From the NCBI GenBank assembly GCA_041499965.1, contig JBGQLG010000002.1, positions 19,065 to 83,064 of the forward strand: a stretch of 64,000 nucleotides of DNA, in the 5' to 3' direction. The stretch is from AR5 sp041499965 (lineage in GTDB: Bacteria; Methylomirabilota; Methylomirabilia; Rokubacteriales; CSP1-6). The notes under the pieces are model-generated. The model saw only the letters and a list, made by a program, of their open reading frames with translations, was not told the DNA's origin and did no database searches. This document shows positions 28,329-36,299 of this stretch, piece after piece; position 1 is the first letter of the stretch, and every line of letters begins with the position of its first letter. A program made the translations under genes and the position numbers.

Positions 28329-29338
28329 GCGCGACGCCGCGCCGCGATCTGCGCCGGCTGGCCGAGCGCGTGCTGCGCATGGAGGCCGAGGCGATCCTGG
28401 CGCTGGTGCCCAAGCTCGACGAGGGCTTCGAGCGCGCGGTCGACGTGCTGTACCGCTGCGCCGGACGGGTCATCGTCACCGGCATGGGCAAGTCGGGCCA
28501 CGTGGGGCGCAAGATGGCCGCCACGCTGGCGGCGACGGGGACGCCCGCCTTCTTCCTGCATCCCGCCGAGGGCGCGCACGGCGATCTCGGCATGGTGGCC
28601 CGCACCGACGTGGTCGTGGCGCTGTCGAATTCCGGCGAGACCGACGAGATGCTCACGATCCTGCCCACGCTCAAGCGCCTGGGCGTGCCCATCGTGCTGA
28701 TGACCGGCAACCCCAAGTCCACCCTGGCGCAACAGTGCGAGGTGGTCCTCGATGTCGGCGTCGCCGAGGAAGCGTGCCCCATGAACCTGGCGCCGACTTC
28801 TTCCACCACCGCGGCGCTGGCCCTGAGCGACGCGCTGGCCATGGCCCTGCTCGACCTGCGCGGGCTCCGGCCTGAGGACTATGCCGCACTGCATCCGGGC
28901 GGCACGCTCGGCTGGCGGGCGCTCTTCCGCGTCGCCGACCTCATGCACGCCGGCGACTCGCTGCCGATGGTGACGGAAGACGCCTCGCTTCGTGCCGCCG
29001 TGGAAGAGATGACGCGCCCCCGAGCGCGCTCCGCCGCGGCGGGCGAGACGCCGCACGCCTGCGGAATGACGACGGTGGTGGACGGCGAGGGGCGTCTGGT
29101 GGGCGTGATCACGGACGGCGACCTCCGTCGCCTGCACCTGCGCGGCCTGCCCTTCGAGGGCGCGCGGGCGGGCGCGATCGCGTCCCGAAATCCCAAGACC
29201 ATCGCCGCCGACGACCTGGCCGCCAAGGCGCTCGAGGTCATGGAGGGGACGATCACCAGCCTCGTGGTGGTGGACGAGAGCGGGCGGCCGCTCGGGGTCA
29301 TTCACCTGCACGATATCTTGCGCGCGAAGATCGTGTAG
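28325..29338 (+). CDS. kdsD: Arabinose-5-phosphate isomerase (KdsD/KpsF/GutQ)
   Basis: Interconverts ribulose-5-phosphate and arabinose-5-phosphate, supplying KdsA. The 337-residue protein has an N-terminal SIS sugar-isomerase domain (RVIVTGMGKSGHVGRKMAAT, FLHPAEGAHGDLGMVARTDV, ALSNSGETDEMLTILPTLKR) and two C-terminal CBS domains (DLMHAGDSLPMVTED, then GAIASRNPKTIAADDL). This is the standard length and order. GTG start overlaps the kdsA stop (GTGA). kdsB and kdsC-type phosphatase are not seen in the window. Confidence 0.96.
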   Translation: MSATPRRDLRRLAERVLRMEAEAILALVPKLDEGFERAVDVLYRCAGRVIVTGMGKSGHVGRKMAATLAATGTPAFFLHPAEGAHGDLGMVARTDVVVALSNSGETDEMLTILPTLKRLGVPIVLMTGNPKSTLAQQCEVVLDVGVAEEACPMNLAPTSSTTAALALSDALAMALLDLRGLRPEDYAALHPGGTLGWRALFRVADLMHAGDSLPMVTEDASLRAAVEEMTRPRARSAAAGETPHACGMTTVVDGEGRLVGVITDGDLRRLHLRGLPFEGARAGAIASRNPKTIAADDLAAKALEVMEGTITSLVVVDESGRPLGVIHLHDILRAKIV

Positions 29339-29429
29339 TCCCCACGCGCTCGCGCCGCGCGAGTCGCCTTTTCGCTTTTGAGTCCCAACGCACCGTGGTA
29401 GGCTGGTACCAAAATTGCACGGCGTAGCA

Positions 29430-29981
29430 ATGCGTGACTTGGCGCGCGGCATCCTAGCAGTCGTCGTCGTGTTCGTCGTGGCGGTGACTGCGGTGCTGGT
29501 CGTCAGGAGCCGCTCGGCCCGGATCGAGCCATCAGGGCCGGCGCCGTCCACCGCAGACCTCCAGATCAAGGAAGTGGACCTCGAAGAGGAGGCCAAGGGT
29601 GTGCGCTGGAAACTCAAGGCCGAGCAGGCGCTGATGTACGAGCAGGCCGGACAGACGCAGTTGCGGAACCTGGTCGCGAAGATCTATCAACGCGAGCGGT
29701 CGTGGACGATCGTCGGCGAGGAGGGGCAACTGGAGCGCGCCACCAACAACGTCGAGGTGCGGCGCAACGTGGTGGTGACCTCGGACGACGGACTCCGCCT
29801 GGAGACGACGGTGCTGCGCTGGGAGGCGGCCACCAAGCGGTTGTGGACGGACGCGCCGGTCCTGCTGACGCGCGAGGGGTCGACCGTGCGGGGCAGCGGG
29901 CTCGACGTCCGGATGGAGGACGAGGCCACCACGATCTCGGGGCCCGTGCGGGCGACGTTCGAGATAGGCCGGAGGCGGTGA
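29430..29981 (+). CDS. lptC: LPS export protein LptC
   Basis: Bitopic inner-membrane component of the LPS transport bridge that passes LPS from LptB2FG to LptA. The 183-residue protein has one N-terminal membrane segment (GILAVVVVFVVAVTAVLVV) and a periplasmic beta-jellyroll region (IKEVDLEEEAKGVRWKLKAE, VRRNVVVTSDDGLRLETTVL). ATG 29430 is preferred to a TTG at 29415. A 91-bp gap separates it from kdsD; TTGAGT (29378-29383) is present but no convincing -10. Its stop is overlapped by lptA. Confidence 0.92.
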   Translation: MRDLARGILAVVVVFVVAVTAVLVVRSRSARIEPSGPAPSTADLQIKEVDLEEEAKGVRWKLKAEQALMYEQAGQTQLRNLVAKIYQRERSWTIVGEEGQLERATNNVEVRRNVVVTSDDGLRLETTVLRWEAATKRLWTDAPVLLTREGSTVRGSGLDVRMEDEATTISGPVRATFEIGRRR

Positions 29982-30592
29982 AGCGAATGGTGGGCATGGC
30001 GGCGGTGGTGGTCGGGCTGGTGGTGGCCGCGGTGGGCGTGGCGCAGCCGCAGTCGGCGACGCCAGCAGTGTCGACGCCGACCGGCCCGCCGGCCGCTGGG
30101 AAGGCGGTGCCGCGCGCCAAGGCCGGGGGGAGTCAGCCGGTCACGGTCGATTCCGACAAGATGGAGCGGTTCGGCAAGGAGAGCCTGGTCATCTTCACCG
30201 GCAACGTGATCGCGCGCCAGAACAACTCGGTGCAGTACGCCGACCGCATGGAGGTCTACCTCGACGAGAAGGGCGACCGCATCTTGCGGACGGTCTCGAC
30301 CGGTAACGTGCGCATCATCACCAGCGACTGTCGGACCGGCACGGCGGCCCGCGCCGAGTATCACGAGCTGGATCAGCGGGTGGTGCTGACCGGCAACGCC
30401 CGCGTGTGGCAGGAGGACAACGTCGTCACCGGCGAGAGCATCGTGATCTACATCGCGCAGGACCGCTCGGTCGTGCAGGGCGGCACCCAGGAGCGGGTGA
30501 AGGCCATCTTCTATCCGCGCGAGGACAAGAAGGACGGAGTGCGGGACGCCGCGGTGGCCGCCAAGAAACCGCCGGCACAGTGCGCGAACTGA
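29978..30592 (+). CDS. lptA: LPS export periplasmic protein LptA
   Basis: Periplasmic OstA-like protein that forms the LPS bridge between LptC and LptD. The 204-residue protein begins at a GTG overlapping the lptC stop (GTGA) with a signal peptide (MKRMVGMAAVVVGLVVAAVG) and a Pro/Ala/Thr linker, then the jellyroll repeats VTVDSDKMERFGKESLVIFT, GNVIARQNNSVQYADRMEVY and VVLTGNARVWQEDNVVTGES. The order of lptC-lptA-lptB-rpoN is the conserved one in Gram-negative bacteria. Confidence 0.94.
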   Translation: MKRMVGMAAVVVGLVVAAVGVAQPQSATPAVSTPTGPPAAGKAVPRAKAGGSQPVTVDSDKMERFGKESLVIFTGNVIARQNNSVQYADRMEVYLDEKGDRILRTVSTGNVRIITSDCRTGTAARAEYHELDQRVVLTGNARVWQEDNVVTGESIVIYIAQDRSVVQGGTQERVKAIFYPREDKKDGVRDAAVAAKKPPAQCAN

Positions 30593-30596
30593 CGCG

Positions 30597-31319
30597 ATGG
30601 AAGGCCTGGTCGCCCAGGGGCTGCAGAAATGGTTCAAGCACCGCAAGGTGGTGGACAACGTGTCCCTCGACATCCACCGCGGCGAGGTGGTCGGACTGCT
30701 CGGACCCAACGGCGCCGGCAAGACCACGTCGTTCTACATGATGGTCGGCTTGCTGCCGACGGAGGGCGGACGTATCTTCTTGGAGGGGCAGGAGATCACC
30801 GCGCTGCCCATGTATCGGCGCTGCCGCATGGGCGTCGGCTACTTGCCGCAGGAGTCGTCGGTCTTCAGAAAGTTGACGGTCGAGGAAAATCTCATGGCGA
30901 TCCTGGAGACGCTGGACCTGACCGCCGACGAGCGGCGCGAGCGGGCTCGCGACCTCCTCGCCGAGCTCGACCTGACCGCGCTGGCGCCGTATCCGGCCTA
31001 TACGCTGTCGGGTGGTGAGCGCCGGCGACTGGAGATCACGCGGGCCCTCGTGACCTCGCCGCAGTATCTCCTCCTCGACGAGCCGTTCACGGGCATCGAC
31101 CCGATCGCGATCGCGGACATCCAGGAGATCATCGCCCGGCTGCGCGACCGGGGCATCGGCATCCTCATCACCGACCACAATGTGCGCGAGACGCTGGCCA
31201 TCACCGACCGCGCGTACATCCTGTACGGCGGCAAGATCCTCGTCGCCGGCACGGCCAGCGAAGTCGCCAACAATCCGATCGCCCGGGAGATCTATCTCGG
31301 GGAGAAATTCGCCCTCTAA
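30597..31319 (+). CDS. lptB: LPS export ABC ATPase LptB
   Basis: ATPase that powers LPS extraction by LptFG. The 240-residue protein has Walker A GLLGPNGAGKTTSFYMMVG, Q-loop GYLPQESSVFRKLTVEENL, signature LSGGERRRLEITRAL, Walker B LLLDEPFTGIDPIA and switch His in ITDHNVRETL, with no extra domains. It follows lptA after 4 bp. Its membrane partners LptF and LptG are fused into one gene at 41638-44001. Confidence 0.98.
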   Translation: MEGLVAQGLQKWFKHRKVVDNVSLDIHRGEVVGLLGPNGAGKTTSFYMMVGLLPTEGGRIFLEGQEITALPMYRRCRMGVGYLPQESSVFRKLTVEENLMAILETLDLTADERRERARDLLAELDLTALAPYPAYTLSGGERRRLEITRALVTSPQYLLLDEPFTGIDPIAIADIQEIIARLRDRGIGILITDHNVRETLAITDRAYILYGGKILVAGTASEVANNPIAREIYLGEKFAL

Positions 31320-31342
31320 GGGCACGGGGACGAGACGTAGCC

Positions 31343-32800
31343 ATGGCCATGGAAGCGCGCCTCTCACTTCGGCAGAGCCAGCGGGTCGTCATGACCCCGC
31401 TGCTGCAGCAGGCCATCCAGCTCCTCCAGCTCTCCACGCTGGAGCTGCAGGAGGTCGTGCAGAAAGAGCTGCTCGAGAACCCGCTGCTGGAGGAGGTGGC
31501 GCCCGAGACCGACGGCGCCGAGGCGCCGGCGGCGGCCGCCACACCCGACGCGCCGGCCCCGACCCCCGTGGAGCCGGCCCCGGTTGACCCGTCGCCGACG
31601 AGCGAGCGCCAGACCGACGACCTGCCCTTCGACCTCAACGCCGTCATGTTCGACGATCACGAGGAGCGCTCGCTGGTCGCCCAGGAGGATCGCGAGGACC
31701 TGCCGTTCGAGAACATCGTGCGCTCGGTCAACTCGCTCACCGACCACCTGGACGAGCAGCTGCGGTTCACCATCGAAGACCCGCTCATGCGCCGCATCGG
31801 CAACGAGATTATCGGCAACCTCGACGAGGACGGCTACCTGCGGGCGGAGCTGAGCGAGATCGCCACCCGCTGCGAGACCACCCTCGACCAGGTCGAGAAG
31901 GTGCTCGTGCTCATCCAGGCCTTCGATCCGCCCGGCGTGGCCGCCCGCTCCATCCAGGAGTGCCTGCTCCTGCAGCTCAAGATCGATCCCAATCCCGACC
32001 CGGTCTCGGTGGAGATCGTGGAGGAGCACTTCGACGAGCTGAGCCGCCGGCGGTATCCGGACATCGCCCGGGCGCTGAAGCTGCCGCTCGACCGTGTGAT
32101 GGAGTCGGTCGAGGAGATCATGGGCCTCGAGCCCAAGCCGGGCCGGCGCTTCGGGGGCAGCGACTCGCGCTACATCGTCCCCGACGTGGTCGTGCACAAG
32201 ATGGGCAGCGAGTACGTCGTCGTCCTCAACGAGGACGGCATCCCGCGGCTGCGGGTGAACTCGCTGTACCGCTCGCTGCTGCGCAGCTCCGGGGACGACG
32301 CCCGGGCCTACGTCGAGCAGAAGCTGCGCTCGGCGGTGTGGCTCATCAAGTCGGTCGACCAGCGCCAGCGCACGCTGCGCAAGGTGACCCAATCGATCGT
32401 CAAGTTCCAGCGCGATTTCCTGGATAAGGGCTTGCCGTGCCTGCGCCCGCTCTCGCTGCGCGACGTGGGCGAGGACATCGGTATGCACGAGTCGACGATC
32501 AGCCGGGTGACCACCAACAAGTACGTCGAGACGCCCCAGGGATTGTTCGAGCTCAAGTTTTTCTTCCACAGCGGCATCGCCTCGGGCGACGGCGAGATGG
32601 TGTCCTCCGTCTCGGTGAAGAAGATGATCCAGGATCTGCTGGCCAACGAGGACGCGGCCAAGCCCCTGTCCGACCAGGAGGTCGCCCAGATCCTCAAGGG
32701 CCGCGGCCTGACAATCGCCCGCCGCACCGTGGCCAAGTATCGCGAGGAGCTGGGCATCCTCCCGTCCCACCAGCGCCGCCTGGCCCCGAAGCGCCGGTGA
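31343..32800 (+). CDS. rpoN: RNA polymerase sigma-54 factor
   Basis: Alternative sigma factor for -24/-12 promoters, needing AAA+ activators. The 485-residue protein has region I (LSLRQSQRVVMTPLLQQAIQ), an acidic/Pro-rich region II linker, a core-binding domain, HTH motif LSLRDVGEDIGMHESTISRV, and the C-terminal RpoN box ARRTVAKYREELGI. Translation starts at ATG 31343. It follows lptB as in many proteobacteria. The intergenic DNA after it holds a tandem repeat. Confidence 0.98.
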   Translation: MAMEARLSLRQSQRVVMTPLLQQAIQLLQLSTLELQEVVQKELLENPLLEEVAPETDGAEAPAAAATPDAPAPTPVEPAPVDPSPTSERQTDDLPFDLNAVMFDDHEERSLVAQEDREDLPFENIVRSVNSLTDHLDEQLRFTIEDPLMRRIGNEIIGNLDEDGYLRAELSEIATRCETTLDQVEKVLVLIQAFDPPGVAARSIQECLLLQLKIDPNPDPVSVEIVEEHFDELSRRRYPDIARALKLPLDRVMESVEEIMGLEPKPGRRFGGSDSRYIVPDVVVHKMGSEYVVVLNEDGIPRLRVNSLYRSLLRSSGDDARAYVEQKLRSAVWLIKSVDQRQRTLRKVTQSIVKFQRDFLDKGLPCLRPLSLRDVGEDIGMHESTISRVTTNKYVETPQGLFELKFFFHSGIASGDGEMVSSVSVKKMIQDLLANEDAAKPLSDQEVAQILKGRGLTIARRTVAKYREELGILPSHQRRLAPKRR

Positions 32801-32817
32801 TCAAGGGTTAGGGGAGC

Positions 32818-32999
32818 GTGTCGGGGCTCCAGCCGGAGCGCCCGACCGAGGAGCGCCCCGGCTGCGCCGGGATGTGACGAGCGTCTGGGGGGTTGGGGGC
32901 CATGTCGGGGCCCCAGCCGGAGCGCGCGACCGAGGAGCGCCCCGGCTGTGCCGGGGCGTGACGAGCGTGCGGGGGTTTGGGGGCCATGTCGGGGCCCCC
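32818..32999. repeat. 84-bp tandem repeat with internal hairpins between rpoN and hpf
   Basis: The 227-bp gap from 32801 to 33027 is filled by two near-identical 84-bp units (from TGTCGGGG at 32819 and 32903) plus the first about 13 bp of a third (32987). Each unit contains CCGGAGCGC, ACCGAGGAGCGCCCCGGC and GTGACGAGCG. In unit 2 CGCCCCGGC (32938-32946) and GCCGGGGCG (32950-32958) make a perfect 9-bp hairpin with loop TGT; unit 1 has a slightly imperfect form (32854-32871). The spacing is a multiple of three but no protein is likely. Possible roles: attenuator, mRNA stabiliser or a spreading REP-like element. Confidence 0.85.
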
Positions 33000-33027
33000 A
33001 TCTAAGATAAGAAAGGAAAGGCCGCCC

Positions 33028-33366
33028 ATGCAGCTGATCATCAGCGGCCGTGGGGTCGTGCTGACCAAGGCGTTCAAGGACTCCGTGACGGCCAAGATGG
33101 CCAAGCTCGCCCCGCTCCTCCCCGCGCTCACCGAGGCCCGGGCGACCTTCACGGCCGAGAAGTTCCGTCGGACGGTTCGGCTCACCCTGTCGGCGAAGCG
33201 CCGCGTCTTCTCGAGCACGGCCACCGCCAGCGACCTGACCGCCGCCGTCGATGAGGCGGTCGCGGGCCTGGCCCACCAGGTGCGCCGAGCCAAGGAGCGC
33301 CGCCGTCTGGCTCCGCGCCGTCTCACCCGGGCCGCCCAGCAACGCCCGGCCGGCGAGGTCGCCTGA
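33028..33366 (+). CDS. hpf: Ribosome hibernation-promoting factor (short form)
   Basis: Binds idle 70S ribosomes at the decoding centre and blocks tRNA and mRNA access. The 112-residue protein has the S30AE/HPF beta-alpha fold (MQLIISGRGVVLTKAFKDSV, FTAEKFRRTVRLTLSAKRRV, DLTAAVDEAVAGLAHQVRRA) followed by an Arg-rich tail; it lacks the long-form C-terminal dimerisation domain. ATG 33028 is preceded by AAAGGAAAGG. It lies between rpoN and rapZ, where ptsN would normally follow; ptsN is absent here. rapZ starts 2 bp after its stop. Confidence 0.9.
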   Translation: MQLIISGRGVVLTKAFKDSVTAKMAKLAPLLPALTEARATFTAEKFRRTVRLTLSAKRRVFSSTATASDLTAAVDEAVAGLAHQVRRAKERRRLAPRRLTRAAQQRPAGEVA

Positions 33367-33368
33367 GC

Positions 33369-34232
33369 ATGACCGGCTCCATCACCTTCGTTGTCATCAC
33401 AGGGTTGAGCGGCGCCGGCAAGAGCTACGCAATCAAGTGCTTCGAGGACATGGGCTTCTTCTGCGTCGACAATCTGCCGACCACGCTGATCCCGACCTTC
33501 GCCGACCTGGTCGGCCGATCCAACCATACCCGCGTCGCGCTCGGTGTGGACGTGCGGGAGGGCGAGTACCTCACGCACCTGCTCGACACGATCGGGGAGC
33601 TGCGAGGGCGCGGCCACACCGTCGAGGTGCTGTTCCTGGAGGCGAGCGAGGAGGCGCTGGTGCGGCGCTACCGCGAGACGCGCCGCCGCCATCCGCTGGC
33701 CCCCGAGGGCAACGTCGTGGACGGCATCCGGGCCGAGCGCAAGGCCCTGTCGACGATGCGCGAGGTCGCCGACCGGATCGTCGACACCTCCGCGCTCACC
33801 GTGCACCAGCTCAAGGATCTCCTGATCGAGATGTACGTCGCGCCCGGTCGGCGGACGGGGCTGACGATCTCGCTGGTCTCGTTCGGCTTCAAGCACGGGG
33901 TGCCCTTCGACGCCGACCTGGTCTTCGACGTCCGCTTCCTGGCCAACCCCCACTTCGTCGAGGGGCTGCGCCCCCTCGACGGCCGTGACCCGCGCGTGCG
34001 CGAGTTCATTCTCTCGCATGAGGAGAGCCGGGAGCTGCTCCGGCGCTTGCAGGATTTCCTCGGCTTCGTGCTGCCGGCCTACCAGCGCGAAGGCAAAGCC
34101 TACCTCACGGTCGCGATCGGATGCACGGGCGGACGCCACCGCTCGGTGGCGCTGGTCGAGGAGCTGAAGGGCTTCCTCGACGGCCTCGGGCTGGCCGCCA
34201 GCGTGATCCACCGGGACCTGGAGCGCGAGTAG
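33369..34232 (+). CDS. rapZ: RNase adapter / nucleotide-binding protein RapZ
   Basis: P-loop protein that in enterobacteria guides GlmZ/GlmY small RNAs to RNase E and senses glucosamine-6-phosphate; in other phyla its role is less clear. The 287-residue protein has Walker A GLSGAGKSYAIKCFEDMGFF, the family motif VDNLPTTLIPTFADLV, and C-terminal FGFKHGVPFDADLVFDVRFL and IGCTGGRHRSVALVEEL, all full length. It starts 2 bp after hpf and is followed within 3 bp by the GH57 gene. Confidence 0.96.
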   Translation: MTGSITFVVITGLSGAGKSYAIKCFEDMGFFCVDNLPTTLIPTFADLVGRSNHTRVALGVDVREGEYLTHLLDTIGELRGRGHTVEVLFLEASEEALVRRYRETRRRHPLAPEGNVVDGIRAERKALSTMREVADRIVDTSALTVHQLKDLLIEMYVAPGRRTGLTISLVSFGFKHGVPFDADLVFDVRFLANPHFVEGLRPLDGRDPRVREFILSHEESRELLRRLQDFLGFVLPAYQREGKAYLTVAIGCTGGRHRSVALVEELKGFLDGLGLAASVIHRDLERE

Positions 34233-34235
34233 CCG

Positions 34236-36299
34236 TTGAGCGACGCGTCGCTGGCCTTCTGCTTCGGCGTTCACAACCACCAGCCGATCGGGAATTTCGA
34301 GGGCGTTCTCCGCGAGACGACCGAACGCGCCTATCGCCCGTTTCTCGAGCGCCTGCGCGCGCGCCCCGAGGTGCGGATGACGGTGCACTGCACCGGCAGC
34401 CTGCTCGCCTGGCTGCGAGACCATGACCCCGGCACCTTCGATCTCCTCGGCGACGTGGTGGCCGCCGGCCGTGTCGAGCTGCTGACCGGCGGCTTCTACG
34501 AGCCGATCCTGGCCATCCTGCCGGACGCCGACAAGCGCGGCCAGATCCAGCGCCTCAGCGCGTTCCTGACGACGCACTTCGGCGTCCGCCCGCGCGGGAT
34601 GTGGCTGGCCGAGCGCGTGTGGGAGCCGCACCTGGCCCGCGCGCTCCATGATGCGGGCGTGGAGTACGTGCTGGTCGACGATCGCCACTTCGTGCTCGCC
34701 GGCCTGTCGCCCGACGAGCTGGGCGGCTACTACATCACCGAGGAGCAGGGGAGCACGCTCGGCGTCTTCCCGATTAACGAGCGTCTGCGCCACCTGATTC
34801 CCTTCGCCGCGGTCGAGGAGTCCTTCGACTATCTCGCCGAGCGGCGGGGGAAGCTGCCGGCGGTCACGGTGGTCGACGACGGCGAGAAGTTCGGGGCCTG
34901 GCCCGGGACCTACCACCACGTGTACGAGGAGGGCTGGCTCGATCGCTTCTTCGATCGCGTGCTCGACACCCCCTGGCTGCGCATGGCGACCTTCGCGGAC
35001 GTGGTCGACACGGTGCCGGCCACCGGCCGCGTCTACCTGCCCACCGCGTCCTACCACGAGATGGGCGAGTGGGCGTTGCCGGCCGAGGCGGGCCGCGCGC
35101 TCGAGGCCGCCAAGCGCCGCCTCGCCGGCGTGGAGGACGGCGCCCACCTGACCGGTCTGCTGCGCGGCGGGTTCTGGCGCACCTTCCTGGTGAAGTACCC
35201 GGAGGTCGCCGAGCTCTACTGGAAGATGCTGCGCGTGTCGGCCGCCGTCGAGCGCGCGGGACAGGCGCGGCCGCAGGACCCGCGCGTGCACGAGGCGCGC
35301 GAGGCGCTCTGGCGCGGCCAGGCCAATGACGCGTACTGGCACGGCGTGTTCGGCGGTTGCTACCTGCCGCACCTGCGCCGGGCGGTGAAGAGCGCCTTGC
35401 TCGAGGCCCAGGCGGGAGTCGCCGAGGGCGAGCCGGGGGCGGTCACGGTCGCCGACGTCAACGGCGACGGCCGCGACGAGATCCTGCTGCGGAGCGCCTC
35501 GCTGGAAGTCACGCTGAACCCGGCGCGCGGGGGGACGCTGACCGAGATCGCCGCCCTGGCTCGCCGCCACGATCTGGCCGACGTGCTCGGCCGTCGCGCG
35601 GAGGCGTATCACGCGCGGCTGGGCGGCGGCGCCTCGGCCGGCGTGCGCTCGATCCACGATCCGCCGCCCGAGAAGGAACCCGGGCTGCAGCGATGGCTGG
35701 CATACGACCGCTTCCGGCGCGGCTCGCTGCTGGACGGCCTGTTCGACGCCACCGGGGAGCTGGACGCGGTCGAGCCGTGGCCCGCGAGCCGGTGGGCGCT
35801 CGGCGACGCGGTGTTCGGCCACGCCCTCGAGCCGGCCGACGGCGGCGTCGACGCGGTGCTGCGTCACCGGATCGAGGCCCCACGGCCCCTCAGCATCGAC
35901 AAGCGCGTGCGGGTCCGCGACGCCGTGCTGACCGCTCGCTATCTCCTGGCCGCCCCGGGCGGGCGCCTGGAGGGGCGCTGGGGTGTGCAATGGAACCTGG
36001 CGCTCAGCGCCGGCGACGCCCCCGGACGCTATCTCACCGCGCCCGAACGCCCGTCGCTGGGCAGCGCGGGGCGGTTGACCGGAGTGCGGGAGATCGCCTT
36101 GGTCGACGAATGGCTCGGCGTGGCCGCGCGCCTGAGCTGGACACCGGCCGCCGAGGTGACCTGGGGCCCGGTGGAGACCGTGTCGGTCTCCGAGGGCGGG
36201 TTCGAGCGCATCTATCAGGGGCTGGCGCTCCTGCTGCTCTGGCCGCTCGAGGGCGAGACCCGGGAGATGGAGGTCATGCTGACGGTGGGAACGCCATGA
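34236..36299 (+). CDS. GH57 4-alpha-glucanotransferase / alpha-amylase family enzyme
   Basis: Acts on alpha-1,4-glucans such as glycogen. The 687-residue protein has the N-terminal GH57 barrel (FCFGVHNHQPIGNFEGVL), catalytic nucleophile Glu126 in GMWLAERVWEPHL and acid/base Asp215 in VVDDGEKFGAWPGTYHHVY, which correspond in place to Glu123/Asp214 of the Thermococcus litoralis enzyme, and the C-terminal DUF1925/DUF1926-type beta-sandwich domains (YWHGVFGGCYLPHLRRAVKS). Start is TTG 34236, only 3 bp after the rapZ stop. The next gene overlaps by 4 bp, so glucan breakdown and hexose-phosphate isomerisation are translated together. Confidence 0.93.
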   Translation: MSDASLAFCFGVHNHQPIGNFEGVLRETTERAYRPFLERLRARPEVRMTVHCTGSLLAWLRDHDPGTFDLLGDVVAAGRVELLTGGFYEPILAILPDADKRGQIQRLSAFLTTHFGVRPRGMWLAERVWEPHLARALHDAGVEYVLVDDRHFVLAGLSPDELGGYYITEEQGSTLGVFPINERLRHLIPFAAVEESFDYLAERRGKLPAVTVVDDGEKFGAWPGTYHHVYEEGWLDRFFDRVLDTPWLRMATFADVVDTVPATGRVYLPTASYHEMGEWALPAEAGRALEAAKRRLAGVEDGAHLTGLLRGGFWRTFLVKYPEVAELYWKMLRVSAAVERAGQARPQDPRVHEAREALWRGQANDAYWHGVFGGCYLPHLRRAVKSALLEAQAGVAEGEPGAVTVADVNGDGRDEILLRSASLEVTLNPARGGTLTEIAALARRHDLADVLGRRAEAYHARLGGGASAGVRSIHDPPPEKEPGLQRWLAYDRFRRGSLLDGLFDATGELDAVEPWPASRWALGDAVFGHALEPADGGVDAVLRHRIEAPRPLSIDKRVRVRDAVLTARYLLAAPGGRLEGRWGVQWNLALSAGDAPGRYLTAPERPSLGSAGRLTGVREIALVDEWLGVAARLSWTPAAEVTWGPVETVSVSEGGFERIYQGLALLLLWPLEGETREMEVMLTVGTP

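Noticed and set aside
29378..29406. Promoter before lptC
   Set aside because: TTGAGT is present but the best -10 (TAGGCT) has only a 15-bp spacing and the sequence is weak.
32818..32999. Possible CRISPR array
   Set aside because: Repeats are directly adjacent without unique spacers and are too long for a CRISPR repeat.
32808..35990. Minus-strand open frame of about 1060 codons across hpf, rapZ and the GH57 gene
   Set aside because: Shadow of real genes; it also runs through the 84-bp tandem repeat, which has a length multiple of three and so keeps frames open.
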